Origin: Pseudoalteromonas nigrifaciens
GTDB taxonomy: Bacteria > Pseudomonadota > Gammaproteobacteria > Enterobacterales > Alteromonadaceae
Length of the DNA: 64,000 nt
Assembly (NCBI RefSeq): GCF_002221505.1
Contig: NZ_CP011036.1
Location: 3,348,001-3,412,000 of the forward strand
Reading direction: 5' to 3'
Position numbers and translations under genes: made by a program. Each line of letters starts with the position of its first letter. Within the stretch, counting starts at the first letter, position 1. Shown in pieces: positions 38,328 through 48,092 of the stretch. Below the pieces are notes generated by a model. The model was given only the letters and a program-made list of their open reading frames with translations, ran no database searches and was not told where the DNA came from.

Positions 38328-38462
38328 GACGGAACCTATCAGTTTTGTGTATCTATATTACATATGAAAATAATCCACCATAGGTAGATTAAGTTGATTT
38401 TTTCAAATTTCAAATAGTTTTTTCTGACAGATAAAGGAAGCGCTTAAGGAGGTTCTTAAAAC

Positions 38463-38538
38463 TGGTGCTGATAGGCAGAGTCGAACTGCCGACCTCACCC
38501 TTACCAAGGGTGCGCTCTACCAACTGAGCTATATCAGC
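38463..38538 (-). tRNA. thrT: tRNA-Thr (GGT)
   Basis: 76 nt on the minus strand with encoded CCA. Acceptor GCTGATA pairs with TATCAGC; anticodon GGT sits in a CTTGGTAA loop closed by a CACCC/GGGTG-type stem. Confidence 0.97.
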
Positions 38539-38550
38539 ATCACCATAAAC

Positions 38551-38626
<76 letters not shown>

Positions 38627-38670
38627 TTAGGAACCTGTTCTTAAAATACCTCTAACCGTCAAGAATAAAG

Positions 38671-38755
38671 TGGTGGAGGGAGCTGGATTCGAACCAGCGA
38701 AGGCTGAGCCGTCAGATTTACAGTCTGATCCCTTTGGCCGCTCGGGAACCCCTCC
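38671..38755 (-). tRNA. tyrU: tRNA-Tyr (GTA)
   Basis: 85 nt with a long variable arm and encoded CCA. Acceptor GGAGGGG pairs with TCCCTCC; anticodon GTA in the CTGTAAA loop; T arm GCTGGTTCGAATCCAGC. Confidence 0.97.
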
Positions 38756-38796
38756 ACGATAATTCTTTACTAATGCACTTTCGGTAAAAAGGAAAG

Positions 38797-38872
<76 letters not shown>

Positions 38873-38989
38873 ACTGCTTTAGTACGGGGCGAGATATTAG
38901 AGTAAGCTTTATTGGGATGCAACTATAAAATTAAAATAAATGAGAATTTATTGTTTAAATGCTCACAATTCAGGCAAAAACCGGCTTTT

Positions 38990-39697
38990 TTATAATTTAT
39001 TGCTGTTTTCATCTAATTCATACCAATAATTTAAGCCTTTAATAACCAGCATAGGATCAAAAATACTCTCTTTGAATTGCTGTTGTAATAACGAACCATA
39101 ACCACCGGCAAAAATAATTTGCGTATTTTTATCATTTAAATAAGGTTTAGCTTGGTTAATTGCTCCTATGGTGGCAACCAAGGCACCATTTTTTAAACCA
39201 TTTGGGGTGTTTATTCCCAGTTGATTAGTAAATGGCGTATTTTCATCATCAAAAACGCGCTGGGTATTTTGCGTTAACGAGCGGGTCATTAAATCAAGGC
39301 CAGGTAAAATCCAGCCACCTAAGTGCTGCCCGTCACTATTGAGTACATCAATTGTGGTAGCCGTACCGGCATCAACAACTATGCAGGCCTTATTTGGATA
39401 CAAGGTAAAACTTGCAATAAGTGCCAGCCATCTATCTATGCCTAAATTATTAAAGTGCTCGTAAGCACAGGTGAGCCCACCTAGCGTTTTAGTTACTTTA
39501 GCTTCAAAGCAGCTAATACTATTAAAGGCGGCTTGCGCTAAAATAGCATTAAGTAGCTCACTGCGCCCTACGCAAGCATAAATAACGTGTGTAATTGCAT
39601 GCCAAGGTAAATTATTTAAATCACATGCCTGAACTTGCTCGTTTTGCCACAGCTTAGCTTTAAGTGAAGTATTGCCTACATCTATGAGTAATTTCAT
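38990..39697 (-). CDS. coaX: Type III pantothenate kinase
   Basis: 235-residue ASKHA-fold kinase for the first step of coenzyme A synthesis. It has DVGNTSLKAKLW (phosphate 1), GIDRWLAL, the VVDAGTATTIDVL motif with the catalytic Asp, and GGWILPGLDLM. ATGA overlap couples it to birA. The tRNA-tuf cluster begins 120 bp downstream. Confidence 0.95.
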   Translation of the reverse strand: MKLLIDVGNTSLKAKLWQNEQVQACDLNNLPWHAITHVIYACVGRSELLNAILAQAAFNSISCFEAKVTKTLGGLTCAYEHFNNLGIDRWLALIASFTLYPNKACIVVDAGTATTIDVLNSDGQHLGGWILPGLDLMTRSLTQNTQRVFDDENTPFTNQLGINTPNGLKNGALVATIGAINQAKPYLNDKNTQIIFAGGYGSLLQQQFKESIFDPMLVIKGLNYWYELDENSNKL

Positions 39698-40686
39698 AGT
39701 TGCGCCTTTCTGAGCGAAATTTCGCCGCCGTAATAGCTTTTTACTTCACCATCTTGGCGAATACGAATTCCGCCTTGTGAGTCTATTCCCTCACATATTC
39801 CGCGCCAACTACGATGTCCGGTATTTAGCTCTACACATTCACCAGCAAATGCATTTAAAGCATTCCATTGCTGATGCATGCTCTGTAAACCGCTTTCACT
39901 ATACTGCTCTAAACGCTGCTCTAAATGATAAGTAAGCGAGGCAACCAACTGATTTTTATTAAGCTGCTGCGTATGTTGACTTAAATCAGTCCATGCTTGA
40001 TCAATGTGCTGACTAAAGCTCTCTGGCATTTGTAAGTTAATACCTATGCCTATAACTAACTGACAAGGACCTTGCGGTTGCGCGTCGAGCTCAACTAATA
40101 CGCCAGCGAGCTTTTGTTTATTGAGGTAAATATCGTTAGGCCATTTTAGCTCTACTTCTATGTTGTATAGCGCTTTAATAGCATCATATACAGCTAAGCC
40201 AACCACTATAGATACGCCCATAGCGGCTTGTATGCCATCATCTAAGCGCCAAAAGTAACTATAATATAAGTTGGCTCCAAATGGCGACTGCCAAACCCGG
40301 CCCCGACGCCCACGCCCCAACTGCTGCATTTCGGCCACAATAACAGTACCCGATTCAAGCTCAGTTTTTGCTTGTATGCGGCGCATTAGCTCACTATTAG
40401 TGGAGTCTATTATGGGGTGTACTTCTACTTTGGCGGTAGTTGCACCTAACGCTTGATAGTGTTGTTGTATTTGCGCTTGGTTTAACAGTCCGACTTGGCT
40501 ATTTAAGCTGTAACCTTTACCAGTTACCTTAAAAATATCTAAGCCCATTTCTTGTAAGCTTTTAATATGCTTACTAATAGCTGCGCGGCTAATACCCAGT
40601 TGCTCGCCTAATACCTGCCCTGAAATAAAACCACCTTGATTGAGGGCATTTAAAATGGCGAGTTTATTCCCATCGGGTGCTTTCAT
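39694..40686 (-). CDS. birA: BirA, biotin-protein ligase and biotin operon repressor
   Basis: 330-residue bifunctional protein. The N-terminal helix-turn-helix (about 5-60; QLGISRAAISKHIKSLQEMG) binds biotin operators; the ligase core has GRGRRGRVWQSPFGANLYYS and LKWPNDIYLNKQKLAGVLVE. It adenylates biotin and attaches it to the acetyl-CoA carboxylase carrier. The start MKAPDGNK is used because its ATG overlaps the TGA of murB; an upstream ATG at 40713 exists. Confidence 0.96.
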   Translation of the reverse strand: MKAPDGNKLAILNALNQGGFISGQVLGEQLGISRAAISKHIKSLQEMGLDIFKVTGKGYSLNSQVGLLNQAQIQQHYQALGATTAKVEVHPIIDSTNSELMRRIQAKTELESGTVIVAEMQQLGRGRRGRVWQSPFGANLYYSYFWRLDDGIQAAMGVSIVVGLAVYDAIKALYNIEVELKWPNDIYLNKQKLAGVLVELDAQPQGPCQLVIGIGINLQMPESFSQHIDQAWTDLSQHTQQLNKNQLVASLTYHLEQRLEQYSESGLQSMHQQWNALNAFAGECVELNTGHRSWRGICEGIDSQGGIRIRQDGEVKSYYGGEISLRKAQL

Positions 40687-41693
40687 GGCGTTGGATCCGC
40701 TGTAATATGGCATTCACTACTGTTATTAATTAAGCGTACTTCGTGCTCTAACATAATGTTGTAACGAGAAAATACGCTGTGTTGAATATGTTTAATCATC
40801 GCAATTAAATCGCTTCCTTGGCTTTGGCCGTAATTTACTAGCACTAGGGCTTGTTGTTTATGTACCTCAATACCTGCAATGCGGTAGCCTTTTAAACCCG
40901 CTTGCTCTATTAGCCAACCCGCAGCCACTTTATGGTGCTTTGCACCGTGTTTATAATGCGGTAAATCTGCAAAGGTAGTTAATAAAGCAGCTAAACATTG
41001 ATTAGTAATAATGGGGTTTTTAAAAAAACTACCTGCATTAGGTAAGGTATAAGGATTGGGCAATTTGCTGTTACGTGTTGCTATTACTTGCTCAAATACC
41101 GCTTGTGGCGTAACGGCTGCAAGTTGCTGCAGCGGTCCATAACTCAATACCGGCTGCCACCCTTTAGGCAAGGCTAAATGCACAGTAGTGATCACCGCTT
41201 TATTTTTTAACGCGTGTTTAAAAATAGAATCGCGATAGCCAAATTCACATTGCGCATTATTTAAGGTATTAAAGGTTTTGTTTGCTATATCAAAATACTC
41301 AACCGACTCTACAAATTTAGCCAATTCAACTCCGTAGGCACCAATATTTTGCACCGGCGCAGCACCCACAGTACCGGGAATAAGCGCTAGGTTTTCAAGC
41401 CCGGGAATGTTTTTAGCCAACAGCTCGCTGACTAGTTGATGCCAGTTTTCGCCAGCGGCCACGCTAATTAAGTAATCGTTTGCGCGCTCTTTTATTTGTA
41501 CACCTTGAGTTGCCATTTTAATAACAGTACCGGTGTAATCATTTAAAAATACTGTATTACTGCCCTCGCCTAATAGGCAAAATGGAGGCTTAAAGCTTTG
41601 CGTTTTAAGCTGCTCTAGGTTATTAATTTTAACAAATTGTTGGCATTGGCTGGTTAATGCAAATGTATGTAACGTTTGTAATGAGTGCGCCAC
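40683..41693 (-). CDS. murB: UDP-N-acetylenolpyruvoylglucosamine reductase
   Basis: 336-residue FAD enzyme of peptidoglycan precursor synthesis. It has LGEGSNTVFL, ENLALIPGTVGAAPVQNIGA and GYRDSIFK, the catalytic Ser in NAGSFFKNP, and a late conserved Glu in LEHEVRLI. It belongs to the type I MurB group (long loop, as in E. coli). First gene of the murB-birA-coaX operon, as in many gammaproteobacteria. Confidence 0.97.
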   Translation of the reverse strand: MAHSLQTLHTFALTSQCQQFVKINNLEQLKTQSFKPPFCLLGEGSNTVFLNDYTGTVIKMATQGVQIKERANDYLISVAAGENWHQLVSELLAKNIPGLENLALIPGTVGAAPVQNIGAYGVELAKFVESVEYFDIANKTFNTLNNAQCEFGYRDSIFKHALKNKAVITTVHLALPKGWQPVLSYGPLQQLAAVTPQAVFEQVIATRNSKLPNPYTLPNAGSFFKNPIITNQCLAALLTTFADLPHYKHGAKHHKVAAGWLIEQAGLKGYRIAGIEVHKQQALVLVNYGQSQGSDLIAMIKHIQHSVFSRYNIMLEHEVRLINNSSECHITADPTP

Positions 41694-41836
41694 AAAGCTC
41701 TCTAAATATACCGGTAACTAATCGCGTTAGTTTAACGCATTGTCGCAAATAGCGCATCTGAATGTAAAAATTGCTCAACCCGCCTCGCCAATCATGATAT
41801 AAAACCAACACTTATTTATTTGTGTTCAGGGTAATT

Positions 41837-43678
41837 ATGAAAATCACACCTCTTTTTTTAAGCCTAGCTATGGCTGGTATGTGCTCACAAGCAATGGCCA
41901 ATGCTATTGATCAAAACTCGTATGCTAATCTTAATGACGTTATTACTACGCATTTAAACCTTGATTTAGATGTCGACTTTGCCGACAAGCAATTAGAAGG
42001 TTTTGTTGAGCACACCCTAGAATGGCAAAATAACAACAGTAAAACTCTAGTGCTCGATACTCGCGATTTAGATATTGATAAAGTAATGTATCAAACGCAA
42101 AACGGCACATGGCATAAAGCTAAATTTAGTTTAGCAACACGCGATGATGTTAAAGGCTCAAAATTAACTATTACTTTTAAAAGCCAAGCGCCAAAAGTAC
42201 GTATTTACTATAATAGCCGCCCTGAAGCGTCTGGCCTACAATGGTTAACACCAGAGCAAACAGCCAGCAAAACACACCCGTTTATGTACAGCCAATCGCA
42301 AGCAATTCATGCACGTAGCTGGATCCCAGTACAAGACACGCCAGCAATGCGAGTAACGTACTCAGCGCGCATTCATACCCCTAAAGATATACGTGCGGTA
42401 ATGAGTGCCGACAATAAAGACGCACTTTATAAAGATGGCGACTATATTTTTGATATGCCACAAGCTATTTCGCCTTACTTAATTGCTATTGGCGCAGGTA
42501 ATTTAGAATTTAAAGCAATGTCGCATCAAACCGGTATTTTTGCTGAGCCAACTATTTTAGATGCTTCAGTTGCCGAATTTAACGACACCCAAGCGATGAT
42601 CGATAAAACTAACGCACTTTACGGCGATTATGCATGGGGTCGTTACGATTTGCTTATGCTACCGCCAAGTTTTCCGTTTGGTGGCATGGAAAACCCACGC
42701 CTTTCGTTTATTACCCCAACCGTGGTTGCAGGCGACAAAAGCTTAGTAAATCTAATTGCACATGAGCTTGCTCATTCTTGGTCTGGTAACTTAGTTACCA
42801 ATGCAACCTGGGAAGATTTATGGTTAAACGAAGGTTTTACCTCGTACGTTGAAAACCGCATTATGGAAGAAGTATTTGGTCGCGACCGCGCAGTAATGGA
42901 ACAAGCCCTTGATGCAGCAGGTATTCGCGCCCAAATTAAAACGCTTGATGCACCAGACACGCGCCTTAACTTAAAGCTTAATGGCCGCGATCCTGATGAT
43001 GCGTTTAGCTCTGTACCTTATACCAAAGGGCAGTTATTCTTAATTTACCTAGAAGAAAAATATGGCCGCGATAAGTTTGACGCCTTTGTAAAAACTTACT
43101 TTAACGAATTTGCCTTTAAATCTTTAACCACTGCACAATTTGTTACTTACCTAAAAGCTAACTTAATTGATAAGTACCCTGGTATTGTGAGCATGGATAA
43201 AGTAAATGAATGGATTTTTGCGCCAGGTTTACCAAGCGATACACCTAATCCAACATCAGATGCTTTTGATAAAGTAGATACAGCAACAGCTACTTGGTTA
43301 AATGGCGATATCACAGCAGCGCAATTGCCTACAGCTAATTGGTCGGTGCATGAATGGTTGCACTTTTTAAATAACTTACCGCGCGATTTAAGCCAAACAC
43401 ATATGAGCGAGCTTGATACTGCGTATAACTTAACGCAATCAACTAACGCTGAGCGTGCATTTGCTTGGTTTATGCTAGCGGTAGGTAATGGCTACCAGCC
43501 AATTTATCCGGCGCTTGATAAGCACTTAACCAGTATTGGTCGTCGCAAGCTAATTGTCCCGCTTTATAAGTCACTTATTGATAACGGCAAAAAAGACTGG
43601 GCACAAAGCGTGTACTTAAAAGCACGCCCGGGTTATCACCCACTAGCACATGGCACTATAGACGCATTATTTGAATAA
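41837..43678 (+). CDS. Exported M1-family aminopeptidase (leukotriene-A4-hydrolase-like)
   Basis: 613-residue periplasmic zinc aminopeptidase. Signal peptide 1-21 (LFLSLAMAGMCSQAMA) follows ATG 41837, which is preferred over ATG 41822. The substrate motif GGMENP is present; zinc motif HELAHSW then NEGFTSY gives HExxHx18E. A C-terminal helical domain (about 450-613) is like leukotriene A4 hydrolase and the cold-active aminopeptidases of marine bacteria. It trims N-terminal residues of peptides. Ends at a bidirectional terminator. Confidence 0.94.
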   Translation: MKITPLFLSLAMAGMCSQAMANAIDQNSYANLNDVITTHLNLDLDVDFADKQLEGFVEHTLEWQNNNSKTLVLDTRDLDIDKVMYQTQNGTWHKAKFSLATRDDVKGSKLTITFKSQAPKVRIYYNSRPEASGLQWLTPEQTASKTHPFMYSQSQAIHARSWIPVQDTPAMRVTYSARIHTPKDIRAVMSADNKDALYKDGDYIFDMPQAISPYLIAIGAGNLEFKAMSHQTGIFAEPTILDASVAEFNDTQAMIDKTNALYGDYAWGRYDLLMLPPSFPFGGMENPRLSFITPTVVAGDKSLVNLIAHELAHSWSGNLVTNATWEDLWLNEGFTSYVENRIMEEVFGRDRAVMEQALDAAGIRAQIKTLDAPDTRLNLKLNGRDPDDAFSSVPYTKGQLFLIYLEEKYGRDKFDAFVKTYFNEFAFKSLTTAQFVTYLKANLIDKYPGIVSMDKVNEWIFAPGLPSDTPNPTSDAFDKVDTATATWLNGDITAAQLPTANWSVHEWLHFLNNLPRDLSQTHMSELDTAYNLTQSTNAERAFAWFMLAVGNGYQPIYPALDKHLTSIGRRKLIVPLYKSLIDNGKKDWAQSVYLKARPGYHPLAHGTIDALFE

Positions 43679-43723
43679 ATTATTTAAATAAAAACGAGCT
43701 TAATAAGCGAGTGTTTAAAATAC

Positions 43724-43750
43724 AAAAAGGGCCGACATTCGGCCCTTTTT
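43724..43750. terminator. Bidirectional terminator
   Basis: AAAAAGGGCCG, loop ACATT, CGGCCCTTTTT between the M1 peptidase and the convergent DUF2057 gene. Confidence 0.92.
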
Positions 43751-43765
43751 AATTGCATAAAAAAG

Positions 43766-44368
43766 CTACTTGGTTACTTTTTCTAAAAAGGCTTGTTGCT
43801 GAGCTGGAGTTGCTTGTTGCCACCAAAAGTCGAGCATTGCTGCTGCGCTAGGCATGCCCTTACCATTAATAGGTGCAACGAGTTTACTTACTTCGCTGGC
43901 GCTTGTTGCCATTGCCGTTGTATTACTAACTTGCTGTACTGGCACAGTGTTTGTAAGCTGGGCATTAGAAATTACACTTAATGGCGCAGCCAGTGCACTT
44001 CCTTTTGCTTTTAAGCTTACTTGTGGCGACTGTGCAAATACTTTAGCCGCAACCGCATTTTTGGCACGATTAAACTCTAAAGTATAATCTTTACCTGCTT
44101 CAATAGTTACATTTACCCAAAATGGTTCAGACTCTACCACTTCGTGATCGTCGTAACCTAGGTCATACAAGTCAGTATATTTAAGCTTTAATTTATAACT
44201 ACCCGGTGCTAGCTCTATGTCATCAACACGGCTAAATATCGAGCTTTCAATAACACGCTCACCAACTTGCAGAGGTACAAACTCTTCTGGAAAGTGAATA
44301 TTTTCTGCCATGCTCGACACACTAAACAATAGCGCTGCGGCACTACCTAATAATATTGATTTACGCAT
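43766..44368 (-). CDS. DUF2057 (YccT/CsgI-like) periplasmic protein
   Basis: 200 residues with signal peptide 1-21 (LLGSAAALLFSVSSMA). The family pattern is clear: FVPLQVGERVIESS, ELAPGSYKLKLKYTDLYD and a C-terminal helix MLDFWWQQATPAQQQAFLEK. In E. coli the homologue YccT (CsgI) restrains curli assembly. Here a CsgD-like regulator lies about 0.7 kb away on the other side of hinT. The start MRKSILLG is chosen because the upstream extension spoils the signal peptide. An AAAGGAGAAA ribosome site supports it. Confidence 0.88.
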   Translation of the reverse strand: MRKSILLGSAAALLFSVSSMAENIHFPEEFVPLQVGERVIESSIFSRVDDIELAPGSYKLKLKYTDLYDLGYDDHEVVESEPFWVNVTIEAGKDYTLEFNRAKNAVAAKVFAQSPQVSLKAKGSALAAPLSVISNAQLTNTVPVQQVSNTTAMATSASEVSKLVAPINGKGMPSAAAMLDFWWQQATPAQQQAFLEKVTK

Positions 44369-44461
44369 ATTTTCTCCTTTATTTGATTTCAGTTTGACAC
44401 TGCTTGTAAAGTTTGTCATTAGTGGAGCTTACTTTAATCATACTTAATTAGGGGCCATATA

Positions 44462-44833
44462 ATGAGCCAAGAGACTATTTTTACTAAAATAATTAATCGT
44501 GAGATCCCAGCTGATATTATTTATGAAGATGAGCATACTCTCGCCTTTAAAGATATAAACCCTCAGGCGCCATTTCACGCACTTATTATCCCCAAAAAGG
44601 CAATTGCTACTATTAACGATGTAACGCCTGAAAACTCGCATTTAGTAGGTAATTTATATGTAGTAGCGGCTAAATTAGCCAAGCAACTAAACTTTGCCGA
44701 CGATGGCTACCGAGTGGTCATGAATTGCAATGAACATGGTGGCCAAACCGTATATCATATTCATTTACATATGCTTGCAGGTAAAGAGATGGGCTGGCCT
44801 CCTTATCAAAACACCAAAAAAGTGGCGCTATAA
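44462..44833 (+). CDS. hinT: HIT family purine nucleoside phosphoramidase
   Basis: 123 residues. The HIT motif HIHLHM (His triad) lies in GGQTVYHIHLHMLAG; the N terminus reads TIFTKIINREIPADIIYEDE, typical of HinT. It hydrolyses AMP-linked phosphoramidates, including lysyl-AMP. Single gene, divergent from the DUF2057 gene. Confidence 0.96.
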   Translation: MSQETIFTKIINREIPADIIYEDEHTLAFKDINPQAPFHALIIPKKAIATINDVTPENSHLVGNLYVVAAKLAKQLNFADDGYRVVMNCNEHGGQTVYHIHLHMLAGKEMGWPPYQNTKKVAL

Positions 44834-45046
44834 ACAGCTATTTATTTTATACAATTAGTTATAAGCTTTTTAGGTTGTTTTATTTTGTAATCGCAATCAA
44901 TAAATAATTACTTATTTGCAACATTTTATGTTTAAATAATCATAATATCGTACTTGCTTTTTGCGTTACAACGCGACTTTCTAATACAAAAGGTGTGGAG
45001 GTCGTGGTAAACTTAATCATAAGCTTTATAAAAGAGTAAAAATAAT

Positions 45047-45703
45047 ATGAGCAGTTCAGCCTTTTTGTTATTAGATGAAGAGCCCATTAACACTATTGGT
45101 ATTAACGTTTTAGAACCTTTGTTAAAAACGCAAGGTATTAGCGTAACCACAGGCACCAATATTTTAGATGTGCCTGTAGGAACACGACTTTTGTTTATCG
45201 AAACATCGAGCAAAGATGCGTGGGGAAAATTAAAAGAGCAACTGGTTAATTTACGGATTAAATGCGATATCGTATTATTTAATTTGGATGAAAACCCAGA
45301 GCTTGCTAATCGTGCCTTACTTAGCGGAATTCGTGGTGTATTTTACACCACAGATAACGCCGATGTATTGATGAAAGGTATTCGCTTACTACTTGAAGAT
45401 CAACTTTGGTATCGCAGAGATATAATGTGTAATGCATTAAATCGTATGTTGCAGTTTAATAAAGATGCACTGCATAAGCTTACCGAAGGCGATATTGAGC
45501 CAGTTAAACTTACCAAGCGCGAAAAAGCCATAATTTCATTAATGAGTAATGGCTCAAAAAATAAAGAAATTGCTGAAGAGCTAAGCATTAGCCCACACAC
45601 AGTTAAAACTCATTTATACAGCGCATTTAGAAAAACAAAATGTCGTAACCGTATTGAGCTACTATCGTGGGCACAGCAGCATATTCCAGACGAAATACGT
45701 TAA
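45047..45703 (+). CDS. CsgD-like LuxR-family regulator
   Basis: 218 residues. The N-terminal receiver-like domain lacks a clear phospho-acceptor Asp (IVLFNLDENPE), and the GIRGVFYTTDNADVLMKGI stretch resembles the GVFY region of CsgD. The C-terminal LuxR helix-turn-helix is complete: LTKREKAIISLMSNGSKNK, then EIAEELSISPHTVKTHLY. CsgD-type proteins control matrix and biofilm genes, often through cyclic-di-GMP. No curli structural genes are in the window. A hybrid kinase follows 225 bp downstream, after a terminator. Confidence 0.88.
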   Translation: MSSSAFLLLDEEPINTIGINVLEPLLKTQGISVTTGTNILDVPVGTRLLFIETSSKDAWGKLKEQLVNLRIKCDIVLFNLDENPELANRALLSGIRGVFYTTDNADVLMKGIRLLLEDQLWYRRDIMCNALNRMLQFNKDALHKLTEGDIEPVKLTKREKAIISLMSNGSKNKEIAEELSISPHTVKTHLYSAFRKTKCRNRIELLSWAQQHIPDEIR

Positions 45704-45724
45704 TTTAAACTTTAGTTTAAACAC

Positions 45725-45752
45725 AAAACAGGCACATACGTGTCTGTTTTTG
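45725..45752 (+). terminator. Terminator of the CsgD-like gene
   Basis: AAACAG.CAC, loop ATAC, GTG.CTGTTTTTG: stem with one mismatch and a T-run. Confidence 0.75.
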
Positions 45753-45928
45753 TATCTGGGCAAGCTTAATCAGCAAGCTCAAATTTTAAATAATAAGTCG
45801 CTCCCCAGCGAATAAAGTATACGTTTTAATTTCAATACAGCTCAAGGTGTTAAATAATATATTGAGCTATTTTCGGTTAAGTAATTATTGTTATACTTTT
45901 AATCTAATAACACGCTATTGGTGCCTCA

Positions 45929-48085
45929 ATGCTCGACTCTTTTACCCTATATTTTGCCAGTATCGCCGTTATGGTTGTAATGACCCTGCTAAATTTTTTA
46001 ACCTGGCGCACCAATAAACACACTCCAGGCACTCTGCTTTATATTTTTTATCCTGTTTTATTGCTCGGCGTTATTATTGGCTTTACTCTGATCGGGCGAG
46101 TCCCTGAACTTGTCGCCATTAGCATTGCCAATATATTGATGTTTGCGGCCTCAATTGTGCATTGCCTTGCTATTAGCCAGTTTTTAGATTATCGCGGTAT
46201 TGGCTTTAAACTTGTTTGTGCATTTACTGCTTTTAGCAGCGTAATGCTGGGTTATTACAGCTTTTTGTCGCCATCTATTCAAGATAGGCTGTTTATATCT
46301 GATATACAGCATATAGCTGAAGCTGCATTTTTACTGTTTATATTTATAAAGTATGCACGTAAGCCCTATCCCAACGGCAGCATTGTTTATATTATAATTT
46401 TAACTTTAGTTGCCGTAAGCTTTATTGCCCGCTCGATATTTATGCAAAAAATTGAGCAACATGACACCCTATTAAGCCCTTGGTTTAGCTCGTTACTTTT
46501 TTTAAACGGGGTTATAGCACCTATGTTTTATGCCGCTGGCATGGCACTGTTGTGTAATGAGCGCAGAGAGCAGCATCTTAATAAGCTCACTAAAAAAGCC
46601 CGTAAAGACCTAGAAATACGTGGGTTGTTTTTATCAACTATCAGCCACGAAATTCGCACCCCTTTAAACGGCATTTTAGGCAGTGCTCAGTTAGTTATGA
46701 ACCAAACAAGTGATGCTCGCAATAAAGCCTATTGCGAGGCAATTATTAACTCTGCCGAATCCCTTAATTTACTGGTTGATAAAGTACTCGACTACGCCAG
46801 CCTTGATCAAAGCGACGAAGCTCTTTACGAAGAAGATATTGAGTTTAAAACTTGGATACAAAATTTATGCTTATTACTAAGCCCTCTGGCAGAGCAAAAG
46901 CAACTTAAGTTTGAGCTACTTTGCAATATACCCGATCAAGCCTGTTACTACTGCGATCAGCAAAAACTCAGACAAATTATTATTAACCTTGTGGGTAACG
47001 CAATTAAATTTACCGACCAAGGTAGCGTTAAAATTCAAATTGATCTAATCACTGAAAAACAACTTGAACACACTATTAAAATAAGCGTAAAAGACTCAGG
47101 CCCCGGCATCGAGAATGACGAAATAGCCTACCTAACCGAACCCTATGTGCAAAGTAGCGCCGGAAAAGAAAAAGGCGGTACAGGCCTTGGTTTAGCAATA
47201 ACCAGCCGCTTACTCGAAAAACTGCATAGCAAGTTAGAAATAGCCAGTAGCCTAGGGAGTGGCAGCGTGTTTAGCTTTGATATTACGTGTGCGCTGGGCG
47301 AACTCAGCCTAGTAGCGCAACGTCATCAAAGTAAAGATTATTTAACCGGTTTAAAGGTGTTGTTAGTAGAGGATTTAGATTTAAATCAAAAAATAGCCGT
47401 AGAATTTATGGCCGACGACGAACATAAAATTAAGTTAGCAAAAGACGGTAAAACTGCAATAGAGTTAATGCAAGCGCATCATTTTGATGTAGTGCTGCTC
47501 GATATGAACCTACCTGATTTGACCGGCCAACAAGTACTTAAAACATTGGCTAAAATTGAGCATAAAAACCAGCGCACTCCCGTACTAGCCTTTACTGCAA
47601 GCTTAAGCCCTAGTGAGGTAAAAGAGTACTTAGCGCTGGGTATAAAAGACATTGTAGGTAAACCTATTAAACACCAAAAATTGCGCCAAGCACTAAGCGA
47701 TTCACAGTCAACTAAAACGGCTACTGTAGCTGTAGATTTGGTTGATACTTTATATGACGCAAGCGCTAGCGAAACGCTTACCAGCTCTTTTAGTATTGAT
47801 GAAGTGTCGTCTATTTATAACGAGTTTGTGCTCTCTACCCGCAGTAAACTAAATCACTGCCAAGCGCTCGTAGAACAACAGCCCGAGCAATGCATTAAAT
47901 TATTACATCGCCAAGCCAATACCGCACTACAGCTGGGCTTTAACCGTTATGGTTTAGCGCTGAAAAAAATAGAGCGTCGTATGCTTGATAAAAAGCCGCT
48001 AAAAAACGCCATCAATGAAGCGCTCGACCTTTGGCAGCAAAGTTTAGAAGAGTATTTAAGGTGTGTACGCAAAGGGCTGCAGTAA
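45929..48085 (+). CDS. Hybrid sensor histidine kinase with 7TM sensor, receiver and Hpt-like end
   Basis: 718 residues. The N-terminal 210 residues form about seven hydrophobic helices with little periplasmic sequence. HisKA follows (H-box STISHEIRTPLNG), then the ATPase domain (NLVGNAIKFT; DSGPGI; GGTGLGLAI), a receiver (about 475-590; phospho-acceptor in VVLLDMNLPDLTG) and a C-terminal helical region (about 620-718) whose LLHRQANTALQLGF resembles an Hpt site. Together a multistep phosphorelay on one chain. The signal and partner are unknown; the CsgD-like regulator upstream lacks an obvious acceptor Asp. Confidence 0.9.
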   Translation: MLDSFTLYFASIAVMVVMTLLNFLTWRTNKHTPGTLLYIFYPVLLLGVIIGFTLIGRVPELVAISIANILMFAASIVHCLAISQFLDYRGIGFKLVCAFTAFSSVMLGYYSFLSPSIQDRLFISDIQHIAEAAFLLFIFIKYARKPYPNGSIVYIIILTLVAVSFIARSIFMQKIEQHDTLLSPWFSSLLFLNGVIAPMFYAAGMALLCNERREQHLNKLTKKARKDLEIRGLFLSTISHEIRTPLNGILGSAQLVMNQTSDARNKAYCEAIINSAESLNLLVDKVLDYASLDQSDEALYEEDIEFKTWIQNLCLLLSPLAEQKQLKFELLCNIPDQACYYCDQQKLRQIIINLVGNAIKFTDQGSVKIQIDLITEKQLEHTIKISVKDSGPGIENDEIAYLTEPYVQSSAGKEKGGTGLGLAITSRLLEKLHSKLEIASSLGSGSVFSFDITCALGELSLVAQRHQSKDYLTGLKVLLVEDLDLNQKIAVEFMADDEHKIKLAKDGKTAIELMQAHHFDVVLLDMNLPDLTGQQVLKTLAKIEHKNQRTPVLAFTASLSPSEVKEYLALGIKDIVGKPIKHQKLRQALSDSQSTKTATVAVDLVDTLYDASASETLTSSFSIDEVSSIYNEFVLSTRSKLNHCQALVEQQPEQCIKLLHRQANTALQLGFNRYGLALKKIERRMLDKKPLKNAINEALDLWQQSLEEYLRCVRKGLQ

Positions 48086-48092
48086 AGCGTTG

